64,000 bases of DNA from Paracoccus sp. IB05 (GCF_016405985.1 NZ_JAEFCF010000014.1:1-64000), one strand, 5' to 3'. Positions 26,084 through 36,800 are shown, numbered from the stretch's first letter. Notes: generated from the sequence alone by a model not told the origin. Made by a program: numbers and translations.

Positions 26084-27499
26084 ATGACCCGCTACCCCCG
26101 CGATTTCCGAGGCTATGGCCCCAATCCTCCCGATGCGGCCTGGCCTGGGGGGGCGAAGATCGCCATCTCGCTGGTGCTGAATTATGAAGAAGGCGGCGAG
26201 AATAACATCCTGCATGGTGATGCCGGGTCCGAAGCCTTCCTCTCGGATATCGCGGGCGCGCAGCCCTGGCCTGGCCTGCGCCACTGGAATATGGAATCGC
26301 TTTACGATTACGGCGCGCGGGCGGGCTTCTGGCGGCTCCACCGCCTGTTCACCCGGCGGGGGATTCCGGTCACGATCTACGGCGTCGCGACTGCCCTGGC
26401 GCGCAACCCCGAACAGGTGGCCGCGATGCAGGAGGCGGGCTGGGAAATCGCGAGCCACGGGCTGAAATGGGTCGAACATCGCGATATGCCCGAGGCCGAT
26501 GAGGCCGCAGCGATTGCCGAGGCTTTCCGCCTGCATGAAGAGGTCACCGGGGCGCCGCCTTCGGGCTGGTATACCGGACGCTGCTCGATGAACACGGTGC
26601 GGCTGACCGCCGCGACCCGGCGCCTCGCCTGGATTTCCGACACATATGACGACGATCTGCCCTGGTGGCTGACCACCGGCGACCATGATCAGCTGGTGAT
26701 CCCCTATACGCTCGAGGCAAATGACATGCGCTTTGCCACTGCGCCGGGCTATATCACCGGCGAGCAGTTCTTCACCTATCTGAAGGACAGCTTTGATGTG
26801 CTTTATGCCGAAGGCCTCGCGGGTCATGCGAAGATGTTTTCCATAGGCCTGCATAACCGGCTGATCGGACGGCCCGGAAAATTTGCCGGCCTGCAGAAAT
26901 TTCTCGATTACGCGCAGGGTCATGAGGGCGTCTGGTTCCCCCGCCGCATCGATATTGCCGATCACTGGCGACGCATCCATCCACCGGTCGCGCAGGACCG
27001 CCCCTCGCAGATGTCGCGCGCGGCATTTGTCGCCCGGTTCGGCGGCATTTACGAACATTCGCCCTGGATCGCGGATCAGGCCTGGGAGCTGGAGCTTGGC
27101 CCCGCCCATGACAGTGCTGCGGGGCTGGCCTCTGTACTGGCCCGCGCCTTCCGCCGTGCATCCCCCGAGGCACGGCTTCAGGTGCTGCGCGCCCATCCCG
27201 ATCTCGCCGGCAAACTGGCCGCCGCGAAACGGCTGACGGCGGAAAGCACCTCCGAACAGGCCTCGGCGGCGCTTGATGCCCTGACCGATGCCGAGCGCGA
27301 AACCTTTCAGCGCCTCAACACCGCCTATACCGCGCGTCACGGCTTTCCGTTCATCATCGCGGTCCGTGACAATACCAAAACCTCGATCCTCGCCGCGTTT
27401 GAGGCCCGCCTCGCCAATGACAGCGAGACCGAGTTCAAGGCCGCCTGCACCCAGGTGGAACGCATTGCCACCCTTCGTCTGAAAGACCTCCTGCCATGA
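26084..27499 (+). CDS. Allantoinase PuuE fused to OHCU decarboxylase UraD
   Basis: 471 residues from ATG 26084 (MTRYPRDFRGYGPNPPDAAW). Residues 1 to about 300 are the polysaccharide-deacetylase-like allantoinase PuuE, with ISLVLNYEEGGE, NMESLYDYGARAGFWRL and GWYTGRCSMNTV. From about 315 the sequence becomes the OHCU decarboxylase UraD, with RAHPDLAGKLAAAKRL, RHGFPFIIAVRDNTK and a C-terminal ATLRLKDLL. One polypeptide thus decarboxylates OHCU to S-allantoin and opens allantoin to allantoate. The decarboxylase is C-terminal although its reaction comes first. The stop overlaps the start of allE (ATGA). Confidence 0.9.
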   Translation: MTRYPRDFRGYGPNPPDAAWPGGAKIAISLVLNYEEGGENNILHGDAGSEAFLSDIAGAQPWPGLRHWNMESLYDYGARAGFWRLHRLFTRRGIPVTIYGVATALARNPEQVAAMQEAGWEIASHGLKWVEHRDMPEADEAAAIAEAFRLHEEVTGAPPSGWYTGRCSMNTVRLTAATRRLAWISDTYDDDLPWWLTTGDHDQLVIPYTLEANDMRFATAPGYITGEQFFTYLKDSFDVLYAEGLAGHAKMFSIGLHNRLIGRPGKFAGLQKFLDYAQGHEGVWFPRRIDIADHWRRIHPPVAQDRPSQMSRAAFVARFGGIYEHSPWIADQAWELELGPAHDSAAGLASVLARAFRRASPEARLQVLRAHPDLAGKLAAAKRLTAESTSEQASAALDALTDAERETFQRLNTAYTARHGFPFIIAVRDNTKTSILAAFEARLANDSETEFKAACTQVERIATLRLKDLLP

Positions 27500-28338
27500 C
27501 CACACGCAGCTATTACGCTCCCGAAGGCGGCCTGCCCCCGCAGACCCGGCTGATGACCGGACGGGCCGTGTTCACCGATGCCTATGCGGTGATCCCGAAG
27601 GGCTGTTTCTCCGACATCCTCACCAGTTTCCTGCCGGGATGGGATAAAACAAAGCTCTGGCTGATCGCCCGCCCGATGTCGGGCTTTGCGGAAACCTTCA
27701 GCCAATATGTGATGGAGGTCGCGCCCGGCGGAGGCTCCGCGACCCCCGAACCCGATGCCGGCGCCGAAGGCTGGCTCTTCTTCACCGGCGGCCTCGCCAC
27801 CCTGACGCTGAACGGCGAGGGTTATGAGATGGAGGCAGGCGCCTATGCCTATATCCCGCCCGGCACCTCATGGACGCTGTTTGCCGAAGGCCGCAGCCCC
27901 GCGCGGTTCCACTGGATCCGCAAACTGTGGGAGCCCGCCCCGGGCCTGACGCCCCCCGACCCCATCGTGATCAATGAGCGCGATATCGCCCCCACCCCGA
28001 TGCCCGAAACCGGTGGCGTCTGGGCCACCACCCGTTTCGTCGCGCCCGACGATCTGCGCCATGATGGGCATGTCACCGTCGTCACCTTCCAGCCCGGCGG
28101 CGTGATTCCGTTTGAAGAGACCCATGTCATGGAACACGGGCTCTATGTGCTTGAGGGCAAGGCGGTCTATAAACTCAACCAGGACTGGGTCGAGGTCGAG
28201 GCGGGCGATTTCATGTGGCTGCGCGCCTATTGTCCCCAGGCCTGCTATGCCGGCGGCCCGGGTCCCTTCCGTTACCTGCTTTACAAGGACGTCAACCGCC
28301 ACGCGAAACTGCGCGGCCCTGGCGCCTTCGGGCGCTGA
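27496..28338 (+). CDS. allE: (S)-ureidoglycine aminohydrolase (bicupin)
   Basis: 280 residues with two cupin domains. The N-terminal AEGWLFFTGGLATLTLNGEGYEMEAG and the C-terminal HVMEHGLYVLEGKAVYKLNQDWVEVEAGD carry the cupin metal-binding pattern. The family (AllE/UGHY) releases ammonia from S-ureidoglycine to give S-ureidoglycolate. The start overlaps the puuE-uraD stop by 4 bases. The gene for allantoate amidohydrolase that would supply ureidoglycine is not in this window. Confidence 0.88.
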   Translation: MTTRSYYAPEGGLPPQTRLMTGRAVFTDAYAVIPKGCFSDILTSFLPGWDKTKLWLIARPMSGFAETFSQYVMEVAPGGGSATPEPDAGAEGWLFFTGGLATLTLNGEGYEMEAGAYAYIPPGTSWTLFAEGRSPARFHWIRKLWEPAPGLTPPDPIVINERDIAPTPMPETGGVWATTRFVAPDDLRHDGHVTVVTFQPGGVIPFEETHVMEHGLYVLEGKAVYKLNQDWVEVEAGDFMWLRAYCPQACYAGGPGPFRYLLYKDVNRHAKLRGPGAFGR

Positions 28339-28345
28339 CTGCTCG

Positions 28346-28436
28346 CATTTTCTGTCTGAAAACACCTTCGGGGAGCAGCTGGTTTTGCCATTGGTTCAAA
28401 AAGCCAGCCGGCTGGGGGCGGAAAGCCCCCGGCGCT
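28346..28436 (-). repeat. Dispersed palindromic element, copy A (between allE and allA)
   Basis: Begins with ATTTTCTGTCTGAAAACACC then CGGGGAG, and ends in the hairpin GGGGGC-GGAAA-GCCCCC at 28414-28430. The layout (AT core, then GC hairpin) matches the copies at 38051 and 59042, with a longer spacer. It fills most of the 120-base gap between allE and allA. Confidence 0.6.
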
Positions 28437-28458
28437 CACCACAAGCGTAAAGGCCGCC

Positions 28459-28971
28459 ATGGAGATCCACCCAGACCCCCTGACACCGGACGCCTTCGCC
28501 CCCTTCGGCGACGTTCTTGAGGCAACCGGCCCCCACCGCCTGATCAATGACGGGCTCTGCCAGCGCCATCATGACCTTGCCCGTCTGGATTTCGGAGCCG
28601 GGACCGCCCCGCCCGGCCGCGCCGGCATCTCGGTTTTCAGCGCGGTCCCGCGCGCCCTGCCCTATGAATTCGACCTGATCGAGCGCCATCCTGAGGGCTC
28701 GCAGGCCTTCCTCCCGATGTCGGACCAGCCCTTCCTGGTGATTGTCGCAACGGACCCGGGCGCGGTGCCGCGCGCGTTTCTGACCAATGGCGCGCAGGGC
28801 GTGAACCTGCATCGCGGCACCTGGCACGGGGTGCTGACGCCGCTCGGCGCGCCGGGGCTGTTTGCGGTCGTGGACCGGATCGGGGAGAGCCGCAATCTCG
28901 AGGAATACCGCTATCCGCGCCCCTGGCTCGTGGTGAAAGCGGGGTTCCACCCCGCACCCCGGAGTATTTAG
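28459..28971 (+). CDS. allA: Ureidoglycolate lyase
   Basis: 170 residues. It starts LTPDAFAPFGDVLEATG and carries LHRGTWHGVLTPLGAPGLFAVVDR, the family's metal-binding region. AllA splits S-ureidoglycolate to glyoxylate and urea, the last step of this pathway. Its final codons, RSI and the TAG stop, lie inside a copy of the dispersed repeat (28951-28982), so the C-terminus appears to have been set by that element. It follows allE after 120 bases. Confidence 0.88.
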   Translation: MEIHPDPLTPDAFAPFGDVLEATGPHRLINDGLCQRHHDLARLDFGAGTAPPGRAGISVFSAVPRALPYEFDLIERHPEGSQAFLPMSDQPFLVIVATDPGAVPRAFLTNGAQGVNLHRGTWHGVLTPLGAPGLFAVVDRIGESRNLEEYRYPRPWLVVKAGFHPAPRSI

Positions 28972-28982
28972 GTCAAGAGGAA
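28951..28982 (+). repeat. Dispersed palindromic element, copy B (overlaps the allA stop)
   Basis: CCCGCACCCCGGAGTATTTA followed by GGTCAAGAGGAAG. It matches copy D in xdhB (CCCCCCGGAGTATTTCGCTCAAGAGGAAG) at most positions. The repeat contributes the last residues of AllA and its TAG stop. Confidence 0.65.
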
Positions 28983-28984
28983 GA

Positions 28985-29689
28985 TCAGATCCCTGGCATC
29001 AGGAGACCCAGCCTGGTCGCAAGGGCCGTGAGGGTCGCAGTCTGATCGGGCGCCCAATCCGCATTGCGGGCCAGAAACAGGGTCGCCTGGCTTTGATGGA
29101 TCAGCCCCTCCGGGAGGATTTTCAGGTGGTTGGCGCGCAGCGTCTCGCCTGAAGAGGTGATATCGGCAATCGCCTCAGCGGTGAGGTTCTTCACCGTGCC
29201 CTCGGTCGCGCCCTGGCTGTCCACCAGCGCATAATCGGCGACGCCATTGGCGGTCAGGAATTCGCGCACGAGACGGTGATATTTCGTCGCGATCCTGAGG
29301 CGAAACCCGTGTTGCGCCCGGAAGGCGCTGGCGGCGGCATCCAGATCATCCAGCGTATCGACATCGACCCAGGCCTGGGGCACCGCGATCACCAGATCGG
29401 CATGGCCAAAGCCAAGCGGCTGCCAGTCGGCCACCTGGGCGCGCCACGCCGCCAGCTTGTCGCGCACCAGATCCGATCCGGTAACGCCCAGATGGATGCG
29501 GCCCGCCGCCAGCTCGCGCGGGATCTCGCCGGCGGAAAGCATCACCAGCTCGACCCCGTCGATCCCGTCGATCCGGCCGGAATATTCCCGCTCATTCCCG
29601 GTCTTCGCCATGCTCAGCCCACGTGCACCGAACCAGTCGAAGGTTTTCTCCATCAGCCGGCCCTTGGACGGCACCCCGATCTTGAGCAT
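28985..29689 (-). CDS. hisG: ATP phosphoribosyltransferase catalytic subunit, short form
   Basis: 234 residues, so the short HisG that lacks the C-terminal regulatory domain and needs HisZ. It starts LKIGVPSKGRLMEKTFDWF and holds DLVIAVPQAWVDVDTLDDLD and the PRPP-binding region ALVDSQGATEGTVKNL near residue 160. It joins ATP and PRPP in the first step of histidine synthesis. Its ATG overlaps the hisZ stop by one base (TGATG) and it is the last gene of hisS-hisZ-hisG. Confidence 0.95.
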   Translation of the reverse strand: MLKIGVPSKGRLMEKTFDWFGARGLSMAKTGNEREYSGRIDGIDGVELVMLSAGEIPRELAAGRIHLGVTGSDLVRDKLAAWRAQVADWQPLGFGHADLVIAVPQAWVDVDTLDDLDAAASAFRAQHGFRLRIATKYHRLVREFLTANGVADYALVDSQGATEGTVKNLTAEAIADITSSGETLRANHLKILPEGLIHQSQATLFLARNADWAPDQTATLTALATRLGLLMPGI

Positions 29690-30798
29690 CAGATTGCCCC
29701 TTTCAGCCGCGCGACCAGTTCGGGGCGGATGATCCCCCCGACAGCCGGAATCGAGCCGCCCTGGCCCAGATGCGCCGTCAGCGCGTCATAGCGCCCGCCC
29801 GAGGCCACTGCCGGCAGGCCGGGATCGGCCGCCGCCAGGGTGAAGACGAAGCCGTCATAATATTCCAGCGTGGTGCGGCCATGGCTGGCCTCGAAAGGCA
29901 GGGTTTCGACATTGACGCCGCGCGCCTTCAGCGCCTCGAGCCGCGCCGCAAAGCGCTCGATCGCCGGGGTGATCGCAGGCAGCATGGGCGCAATCCCGCG
30001 CAGATGCGCCAGCGCCGCCAGCGAGGGCGCCTGGAGCGTCAGCAGGTCATAGAGCAGCGCGGCCTCGGTCGCGGCGATGGGGGGCGTGGCCGCATCTTCG
30101 ATCAGCGCGGCGGCGCGTCCGGCAATATCTTCGGGTGAGCGCAGGCCGACAAGCGGGCCTGCGGCCTCGATCAGCGCCTCTGGCGTATCGGATTTCAGGC
30201 GATCGAGCAGCGCGGCCCGGGCCGGCGAAGGTGCCGCACGCCCCGCAAAACGGTCGAGCAGTGCGCGAAACCGCTTAGGGCGCCAGATATGACGCAAGAG
30301 GGCCGCCTTGCGCCGGTCCGAGGTTGATAACCCGCGCACGGCGGCCATCAGGATGCCGATATCGCCGGTCGCAGGGCGCAGGTTCAGCGGCGCCAGCAGG
30401 TCGGAAAACAGCGCGAAGACCTCGGCATCGGCCTCGGGCGCGGCGCGATCAAAAATCTCGAAACCCACCTGGAGATATTCGCGGGCGCGGGCATCGGGGT
30501 CTTCCTGGCGGCGAAAGACCTCGCCCATATAGGCATAGCGCGCAGGCTCGGCCCCGTCGCGCATATGGGCCTCGACCACCGGCACGGTGAAATCGGGGCG
30601 CAGCATCATTTCGCCAAGGCCCGGATCGGCGGTCACATAGGCGCGGGCGCGGATATCCTCTCCGTAGAGATCAAGGAGCGGGCCGGCGGGTTGCAGGATC
30701 TCGGTCTCGACCGGCACGGCACCGGCGGCGAGAAGCCGGGTGTAAAGTTCATCGGCAACCGCGCGGATGGCGGCCCTGTCACTGGCGGAAAGCATCAT
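29689..30798 (-). CDS. hisZ: ATP phosphoribosyltransferase regulatory subunit
   Basis: 369 residues from ATG 30798, which overlaps the hisS stop; a longer frame runs upstream inside hisS and is rejected. It is a histidyl-tRNA-synthetase-like protein without the anticodon domain, as seen from [34 protein letters not shown] and [11 protein letters not shown]. HisZ activates the short HisG and makes it respond to histidine. It lies directly after hisS, which is the common arrangement in alphaproteobacteria. Confidence 0.92.
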   Translation of the reverse strand: MMLSASDRAAIRAVADELYTRLLAAGAVPVETEILQPAGPLLDLYGEDIRARAYVTADPGLGEMMLRPDFTVPVVEAHMRDGAEPARYAYMGEVFRRQEDPDARAREYLQVGFEIFDRAAPEADAEVFALFSDLLAPLNLRPATGDIGILMAAVRGLSTSDRRKAALLRHIWRPKRFRALLDRFAGRAAPSPARAALLDRLKSDTPEALIEAAGPLVGLRSPEDIAGRAAALIEDAATPPIAATEAALLYDLLTLQAPSLAALAHLRGIAPMLPAITPAIERFAARLEALKARGVNVETLPFEASHGRTTLEYYDGFVFTLAAADPGLPAVASGGRYDALTAHLGQGGSIPAVGGIIRPELVARLKGAI

Positions 30799-32279
30799 TG
30801 CCCCAGCATCTTGCGCACAGTCGCGACGAGATCGCCGCGCGGGGTTTCGACCTGGGCAGGACGGTCCTTCCATTCTTCCAGCGTGGCATTCTCGGCGATT
30901 TTCGCGCCGAGGATCAGGTCTTTCAGCACCACAACACCGCGCGCCGCCTCGTCCGAACCCTGGATCACCGCCACCGGGCTTTGCCGTTTATCCGCATATT
31001 TCAGCTGGTTGCCGAAGTTCTTCGGATTGCCGAGATAGACCTCGGCGCGGATGCCGGCATTCCTGAGATCCGCGACCATCGACATGTAATCGGCCATGCG
31101 GTCACGGTCCATCACGGTCACGACGACCGGGCCGGTGGTATCCGCCGCGACACGGCCTTTCGCCTGCAGCGCCGCAAGGAGCCGGTCGACCCCGATTGAC
31201 ACGCCGGTCGCAGGCACCGCCTGGCCGGTGAAGCGTTTCACCAGATCATCATAACGCCCGCCGCCGGCGACCGAGCCGAACTGGCGCTTGCGGCCCTTCT
31301 CATCAAGGATTTCGAAGGTCAGTTCGGCCTCGAACACCGGGCCAGTGTAATAGCCCAGGCCGCGCACCACGCCTGGATCGAGCACGATCCGGTCAGGCCC
31401 ATAGCCCTGGGCATCGAGCAGCGCCGCGATGGTTTCCAGTTCATTGACGCCCTCCGCGCCAAGCGCTGAGGCACCGACCAGCTCGCGCAGCCGCGCGACC
31501 GTCTCCGCGCCGCTGTCGCGTTTGGCGGAAACGAAACCCATCACCACCTCGGCCTGCTCAGACGACAGCCCGGCGCCTTTGGTGAAATCGCCGCTCTCGT
31601 CCTTACGGCCTTCTCCCAATAGCGCGCGCACCCCCGCATCGCCCAGCCGGTCGATCTTGTCGATAGCGCGGAGCACAATGCCGCGCTCGGCCTCGAACCG
31701 GGTGGCGTCGGACGGGTCGAGAACGCCCGCGACCTCCATCACCCCGTTCAGCACTTTGCGGTTGTTCACCTTGACCACATAATCGCCGCGCGGGATGCCG
31801 ACCACTTCCAGCGCATCCGAGAGCATGGCGCAGATCTCGGCGTCGGCGGCCACCGACCCGGTGCCGACCGTATCGGCGTCGCATTGGTAGAACTGGCGGA
31901 ACCGGCCCGGACCCGGTTTCTCGTTGCGCCAGACCGGCCCCATCGCATAGCGGCGATAGGGCGAGGGCAGATCATTGCGATATTGCGCCGCAACCCGCGC
32001 GAGAGGCGCGGTCAGGTCGTAGCGCAAGGCCATCCAGGCCTCGTCCTCATCCTGCCAGGCGAAAACCCCCTCATTCGGGCGGTCGACATCGGGGAGGAAT
32101 TTGCCAAGCGCCTCGACGGTTTCCACCGCCGACGTCTCCAGCGCCTCGAACCCGTAGCGATGATAGACCCCGGCAATGGCGTCGAGCATCGCCTTGCGTT
32201 CGGTGACCTCGGCCCCGAAATAATCACGAAATCCCTTGGGGGTCTCGGCCCGGGGGCGGCGGATCTTGCCTTCAGCCAT
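30795..32279 (-). CDS. hisS: Histidine--tRNA ligase
   Basis: 494 residues from ATG 32279 ([22 protein letters not shown]). Class II motifs are visible: [33 protein letters not shown] and the histidine-specific [12 protein letters not shown]. The C-terminal anticodon-binding domain follows with the segment [23 protein letters not shown]. It charges tRNA-His in the cytoplasm. It is the first gene of a three-gene operon with hisZ and hisG. slyX diverges from it with a 104-base gap. Confidence 0.95.
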   Translation of the reverse strand: MAEGKIRRPRAETPKGFRDYFGAEVTERKAMLDAIAGVYHRYGFEALETSAVETVEALGKFLPDVDRPNEGVFAWQDEDEAWMALRYDLTAPLARVAAQYRNDLPSPYRRYAMGPVWRNEKPGPGRFRQFYQCDADTVGTGSVAADAEICAMLSDALEVVGIPRGDYVVKVNNRKVLNGVMEVAGVLDPSDATRFEAERGIVLRAIDKIDRLGDAGVRALLGEGRKDESGDFTKGAGLSSEQAEVVMGFVSAKRDSGAETVARLRELVGASALGAEGVNELETIAALLDAQGYGPDRIVLDPGVVRGLGYYTGPVFEAELTFEILDEKGRKRQFGSVAGGGRYDDLVKRFTGQAVPATGVSIGVDRLLAALQAKGRVAADTTGPVVVTVMDRDRMADYMSMVADLRNAGIRAEVYLGNPKNFGNQLKYADKRQSPVAVIQGSDEAARGVVVLKDLILGAKIAENATLEEWKDRPAQVETPRGDLVATVRKMLGQ

Positions 32280-32383
32280 GGGTCTTGCCTTCGGATAGAG
32301 GAGCCTTTGCGGGCGATTGCAGCCCGGCGACAGTTGCTGCATCCTCTAGCGGATGGGGCAAGACGCGACAAGCGGGGGATGGT

Positions 32384-32584
32384 ATGGCAGTGACAGAGGC
32401 GGTGGAGGAGCGGATCGCGCATCTGATCCGGGCGGTGGATGACCTGTCGGATGTGGTGGCGCGCCAGGATCGCGAGATCACCCAGCTGAACCGCCGGGTG
32501 CATATGCTGATGGAGCGCGAGGCCGAACGCGAGCAGATGGCGGGCGAGGCCCCGGCCGCGAACCAGCCGCCGCCGCATTGGTGA
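32384..32584 (+). CDS. slyX: SlyX family protein
   Basis: 66 residues from ATG 32384; the frame is open upstream, but the family starts at this position. The whole protein is a predicted coiled coil: EERIAHLIRAVDDLSDVVARQ, then REITQLNRRVHMLMER, with a proline-rich tail QPPPHW that is characteristic of SlyX. Function unknown. It is divergent from hisS. Confidence 0.85.
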   Translation: MAVTEAVEERIAHLIRAVDDLSDVVARQDREITQLNRRVHMLMEREAEREQMAGEAPAANQPPPHW

Positions 32585-32788
32585 TGGCGGGGGAAAGCTG
32601 CGCTGACCCGGTGCAGAAGCATTGCGGGCAAAAGCGTTGCGGGCAGGAAGGTCTGCCGGGCCATTGTCATATGGGGGCACAGGCGCGCAGACATCGGCTG
32701 GCCTGAAACTCTGGCCTGAACTTTGGTCTGAATTCTAACACATTTGGGCGGAAAGCTCTCCCCGTGATCTGATCCGGTGATTGTAACC

Positions 32789-33805
32789 ATGCTGCGCCCA
32801 TTTTTCCTTTGCCTCGCCCTCCTTATCAGCGCCCTGCCCGCCCCCGGCATGGCCGATCTGCCGCGCCCGCTGGATGATCGGCACATGATGCGGATGGTGC
32901 TGGATGAGATGCATAAGCAGGCGCCGGATCTGGCGGAGCGCTATGCCGAAAACCTGAACCGACGCATAATTCCTGGAAAAATTCCCATTATCGGGTTGCA
33001 GGACCTGACAGTCAGCCTGCGCGAGGAAACGGACGGAGCCATGCGCGAACAGCTGGCACAGGCCTTCGCGTCAGAGTTGCTGCAGCAATACGAGGAGAAC
33101 ACCGCCCGCAGCAGGGCCCGTCCTGCGCCCACGCCACCACAGCCCGGGCTGATCGTGCCCCGGATCATGCTGAAGGGTGACCTTGATGCCTGGGACGCAA
33201 AGCCCTGGAAGAGGAAGAATGGCGTCAGCACAGCCCTCACGGAACAGTTTCAGGTGCACTGGGGGATGTGGCAGCGCATTTCGGACAAGGGATACAATTA
33301 TCATTTTACGCCTGAATGTCTGAAAAGGCGCGTCGGACATTCGACCTGCAATCGCAGGGAAACCGTCAATGCAGGGCTGGCCAATCTTACGGCGATGACA
33401 GCCGGCCTGTCTGCACAGATCCTGGAAGGGGGGCGTATCTACATGGTTATGGGCGACGACGCCTGGAGCCTCATGCTGCAAAACGCGTTCTGGGAGTCGA
33501 ACGCAGCCCCTGGTTCGCGGATCGTCGCCGCAATGCCTCGCACAGATCTGATCTTATGGGTCACGGATCCTGACGGGAATGATCTTGCCGATCTGCGGCA
33601 ACTCACGGGGTGGGCCATGAGCTACGCAAAGGACGCCGATGCAGTCCAGGCCAGATACAAGGCCGATCTCTGGGCGCGGCATGCCGCGTCACCCGACAGA
33701 TTTCCCCCCCGACTGATCATCATCCAGAATCTCTCAGCCGATCTCATGACCCGCATCGGGCCACAGCTCTGGGACAATGCGGGCTGGGCGGTGCTGGCAG
33801 AATAG
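32789..33805 (+). CDS. Secreted protein of unknown function
   Basis: 338 residues from ATG 32789; a GTG 12 bases earlier is in frame. A signal peptide (LRPFFLCLALLISALPAPGMA) suggests export. The mature part starts LPRPLDDRHMMRMVLDEMHKQ and contains a proline-rich linker (ARPAPTPPQPG near 120) followed by a domain with the cysteine pair CLKRRVGHSTC. I do not recognise the family. Base use is somewhat less GC-rich than neighbours, with ATG-rich and AAT-rich stretches, so it may have been acquired. It ends 3 bases before the dnaE stop and is convergent with it. Confidence 0.65.
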   Translation: MLRPFFLCLALLISALPAPGMADLPRPLDDRHMMRMVLDEMHKQAPDLAERYAENLNRRIIPGKIPIIGLQDLTVSLREETDGAMREQLAQAFASELLQQYEENTARSRARPAPTPPQPGLIVPRIMLKGDLDAWDAKPWKRKNGVSTALTEQFQVHWGMWQRISDKGYNYHFTPECLKRRVGHSTCNRRETVNAGLANLTAMTAGLSAQILEGGRIYMVMGDDAWSLMLQNAFWESNAAPGSRIVAAMPRTDLILWVTDPDGNDLADLRQLTGWAMSYAKDADAVQARYKADLWARHAASPDRFPPRLIIIQNLSADLMTRIGPQLWDNAGWAVLAE

Positions 33806-33808
33806 GTC

Positions 33809-36800
33809 TCAGACCTCTTCGACCATCACCACGCCCTGCATCGCCTTGATCGCGCCCCGTATCTGCGGGCTGACCGGGTAAGGGTCGGGCAGCAGGAGGT
33901 CGATCTCGCGCCCGTCTTCATCCGGCACACAAAGCGTGATGCGACCGCGCATCCTTCCCTCGGATTTCCCCAGCAGGAGCGCGATGGAATTCACCGCCTC
34001 TGGCCGGTCAATATGGATGCGGATGTCAGCCGCCTCGGCCTTGGCCGCCACGCGGTCGATGGGTTCGACGCCATTGGCCAGAAGCTTGACCCCCTCGCCT
34101 TCCGGGTCGACCTTGACCGTCAGCACCACATTGCAGCCGGGTTCCAGAAACTCGCGGCAGGCCTCCAGCACATCCGAGAAACAAGTGACCTCGTAAAGCC
34201 CGGTCGGATCGGAAAGCGAGACAAAGGCAAAGCGGTTGCCCTTGGCCGATTTGCGCTCCTGGCGGGCCGAAACCGAGCCCGCGATCCTCGCAATCATCGG
34301 GCCCTTGGCCAGCGCCTCGCGGGTGATCTCGGTCAGGGTTTTCACCTTCTGGCGTTTCAGCGCCGGCATGTAATCATCAAGCGGATGGCCGGAAAGGTAG
34401 AAGCCCACCGCCTGATGTTCATGGCCCAGCCGTTCCACCGGCAGCCAGTCATCGCGGAAGGGGATGCGCGGCTCGGGGATATCCGAGCCCGAAGACCCAA
34501 ACAGCGAGACCTGGGCGGAAGCCGCCGCCTCATGCACCGCCGCCGAATAGGCGACCAGCCCATCGAGCGCCTCGAACATCCGGGCGCGGTTGGGGTCCAG
34601 CTGGTCAAAGGCGCCGGCGCGGGCCAGCATCTCCATCGGGCGCTTGCCGATCTTTTTCAGATCCACCCGGCGCGCGAAATCGAAGATCGTGGCGAAAGGC
34701 CTGTCGCCACGCGCCTCGACGATCGACCGCATCGCCTCGACACCGACATTCTTCAGCGCGCCAAGGCCGTAGACCAGTTGCTGATCCCTGACGGAAAACA
34801 CCGCGAGCGAGCGGTTGACGCAGGGCGGCACGACCCTGACCTCCATCCGGTCCAGCTCGCGTTTGTAAACGGCGAGCTTGTCGGTCAGATGGATATCGCA
34901 ATTCATCACGCCGGACATGAATTCGACCGGATGGTTCGCCTTCATCCAGCCGGTCTGGTAGCTGACCACCGCATAGGCCGCCGCGTGGGATTTGTTGAAC
35001 CCGTAATTCGCGAATTTCTCCAGCAGGTCAAAGACCTCGCCGGATTTTTTGGTGTCGATCTGGTGGGTGGCGGTACAGCCCTCGATGAATTTGGGCCGCT
35101 CTTTCGCCATTTCCTCGGCGATCTTTTTCCCCATCGCGCGGCGCAACAGATCGGCGCCACCCAGCGAGTAGCCCGCCATGACCTGGGCGATCTGCATCAC
35201 CTGTTCCTGGTAGACGATGATGCCTTGGGTTTCCTTCAGGATATGATCGATGGTCGGGTGAATGGATTCCAGCGCGCGGGTGCCGTTCTTCACCTCGCAA
35301 TAGGTCGGGATGTTTTCCATCGGGCCGGGGCGATACAGCGCCACCAGTGCCACGATATCCTCGATACAGGTCGGTTTCATACGCCGGAGCGCATCCATCA
35401 TGCCTGAGCTTTCCACCTGGAAGACGGCAACCGTGCGCGCGGCGGAATAAAGATCGTAGGTCGGTTTGTCATCCAGCGGGATATGCCCGATGTCGTTTTC
35501 CGCGCCCTTTGGCGGCTCGTAAAGCTGCGTGCCATCCGGGCCGATATGCAAAGGCCGCCCGGCCTCGAGCACCTGGCGGATCGCATCCTTGATCACCGTC
35601 AGCGTCTTCAGCCCGAGGAAGTCGAATTTCACCAGCCCCGCCGCCTCGACCCATTTCATATTGAACTGGGTGGCGGGCGTGTCGGAACGCGGATCCTGGT
35701 AGAGCGGCACCAGCTCGTCCAGCGGCCGGTCGCCGATCACCACCCCGGCGGCATGGGTGCCGGCGGAGCGGTAGAGCCCCTCGACCTGTTCGGCATATTT
35801 CAGCAGCCGCGCGACAACCTCTTCTTTCGCCGCCTCGCGCAGACGCGGCTCATCCGCCAGTGCCTTGGTGATCGAGACCGGCTTGACCCCTTCGACCGGG
35901 ATCATCTTCGCCAGACGGTCGACCTGGCCATAGGACATCTGCAGCACACGCCCGACATCGCGCACCGCCATTTTCGACAGCAACGCGCCGAAGGTGATGA
36001 TCTGCGCCACTTTGTCATGGCCGTATTTGTCCTGCACATAACGGATCACCTCCTCGCGGCGATCCATGCAGAAGTCGATGTCGAAATCGGGCATCGAGAC
36101 CCGTTCGGGATTCAAAAACCGCTCGAACAGCAGCGCATAGCGCAGGGGGTCAAGGTCGGTGATCAGCAGCACATAGGCGACAAGGCTGCCCGCCCCCGAA
36201 CCCCGCCCCGGCCCGACCGGAATGTCTTTATCCTTCGCCCATTTGATGAAATCGGACACGATCAGGAAATAGCCGGGGAACCCCATCCGCTCGATGATCG
36301 ACAGCTCGAATTTCAGCCGTTCCTCATAGTCCTCGCGCGGTGCTGCCAGCGGAATAACAGCGAGCCGCTTCTCAAGCCCGTCCCAGGCCTGGCGACGCAG
36401 TTCCTCGACCTCATCTTCCGCGAAAACCGGCAGGATAGGTTTGCGCTTATAGGCCATGAAGGCACAGCGGCGCGCGATCTCGACGGTGTTTTCCAGCGCC
36501 TCCGGCAAATCGGCAAACAGCGCACACATCTCGGATTCGGATTTCAGATAATGCTGCGGCGTCAGCCTGCGGCGCGGCTCCAGCTGGTCGACATAGGCGC
36601 CTTCCGCGATGCAGATCAGCGCGTCATGCGCCTCATACATGTCGGTTTTCGGGAAATAGACGTCATTTGTCGCCACCAGCGGCAGGTTCAGATCATAGGC
36701 CAGCTCGATATGGCCGCGCTCGGAAAGGGCTTCCGCCGGCGGCAGCCGCCCGCCCTCGCCCGGATGGCGCTGCATTTCGATGTAAAGCCGGTCGGGGTAG

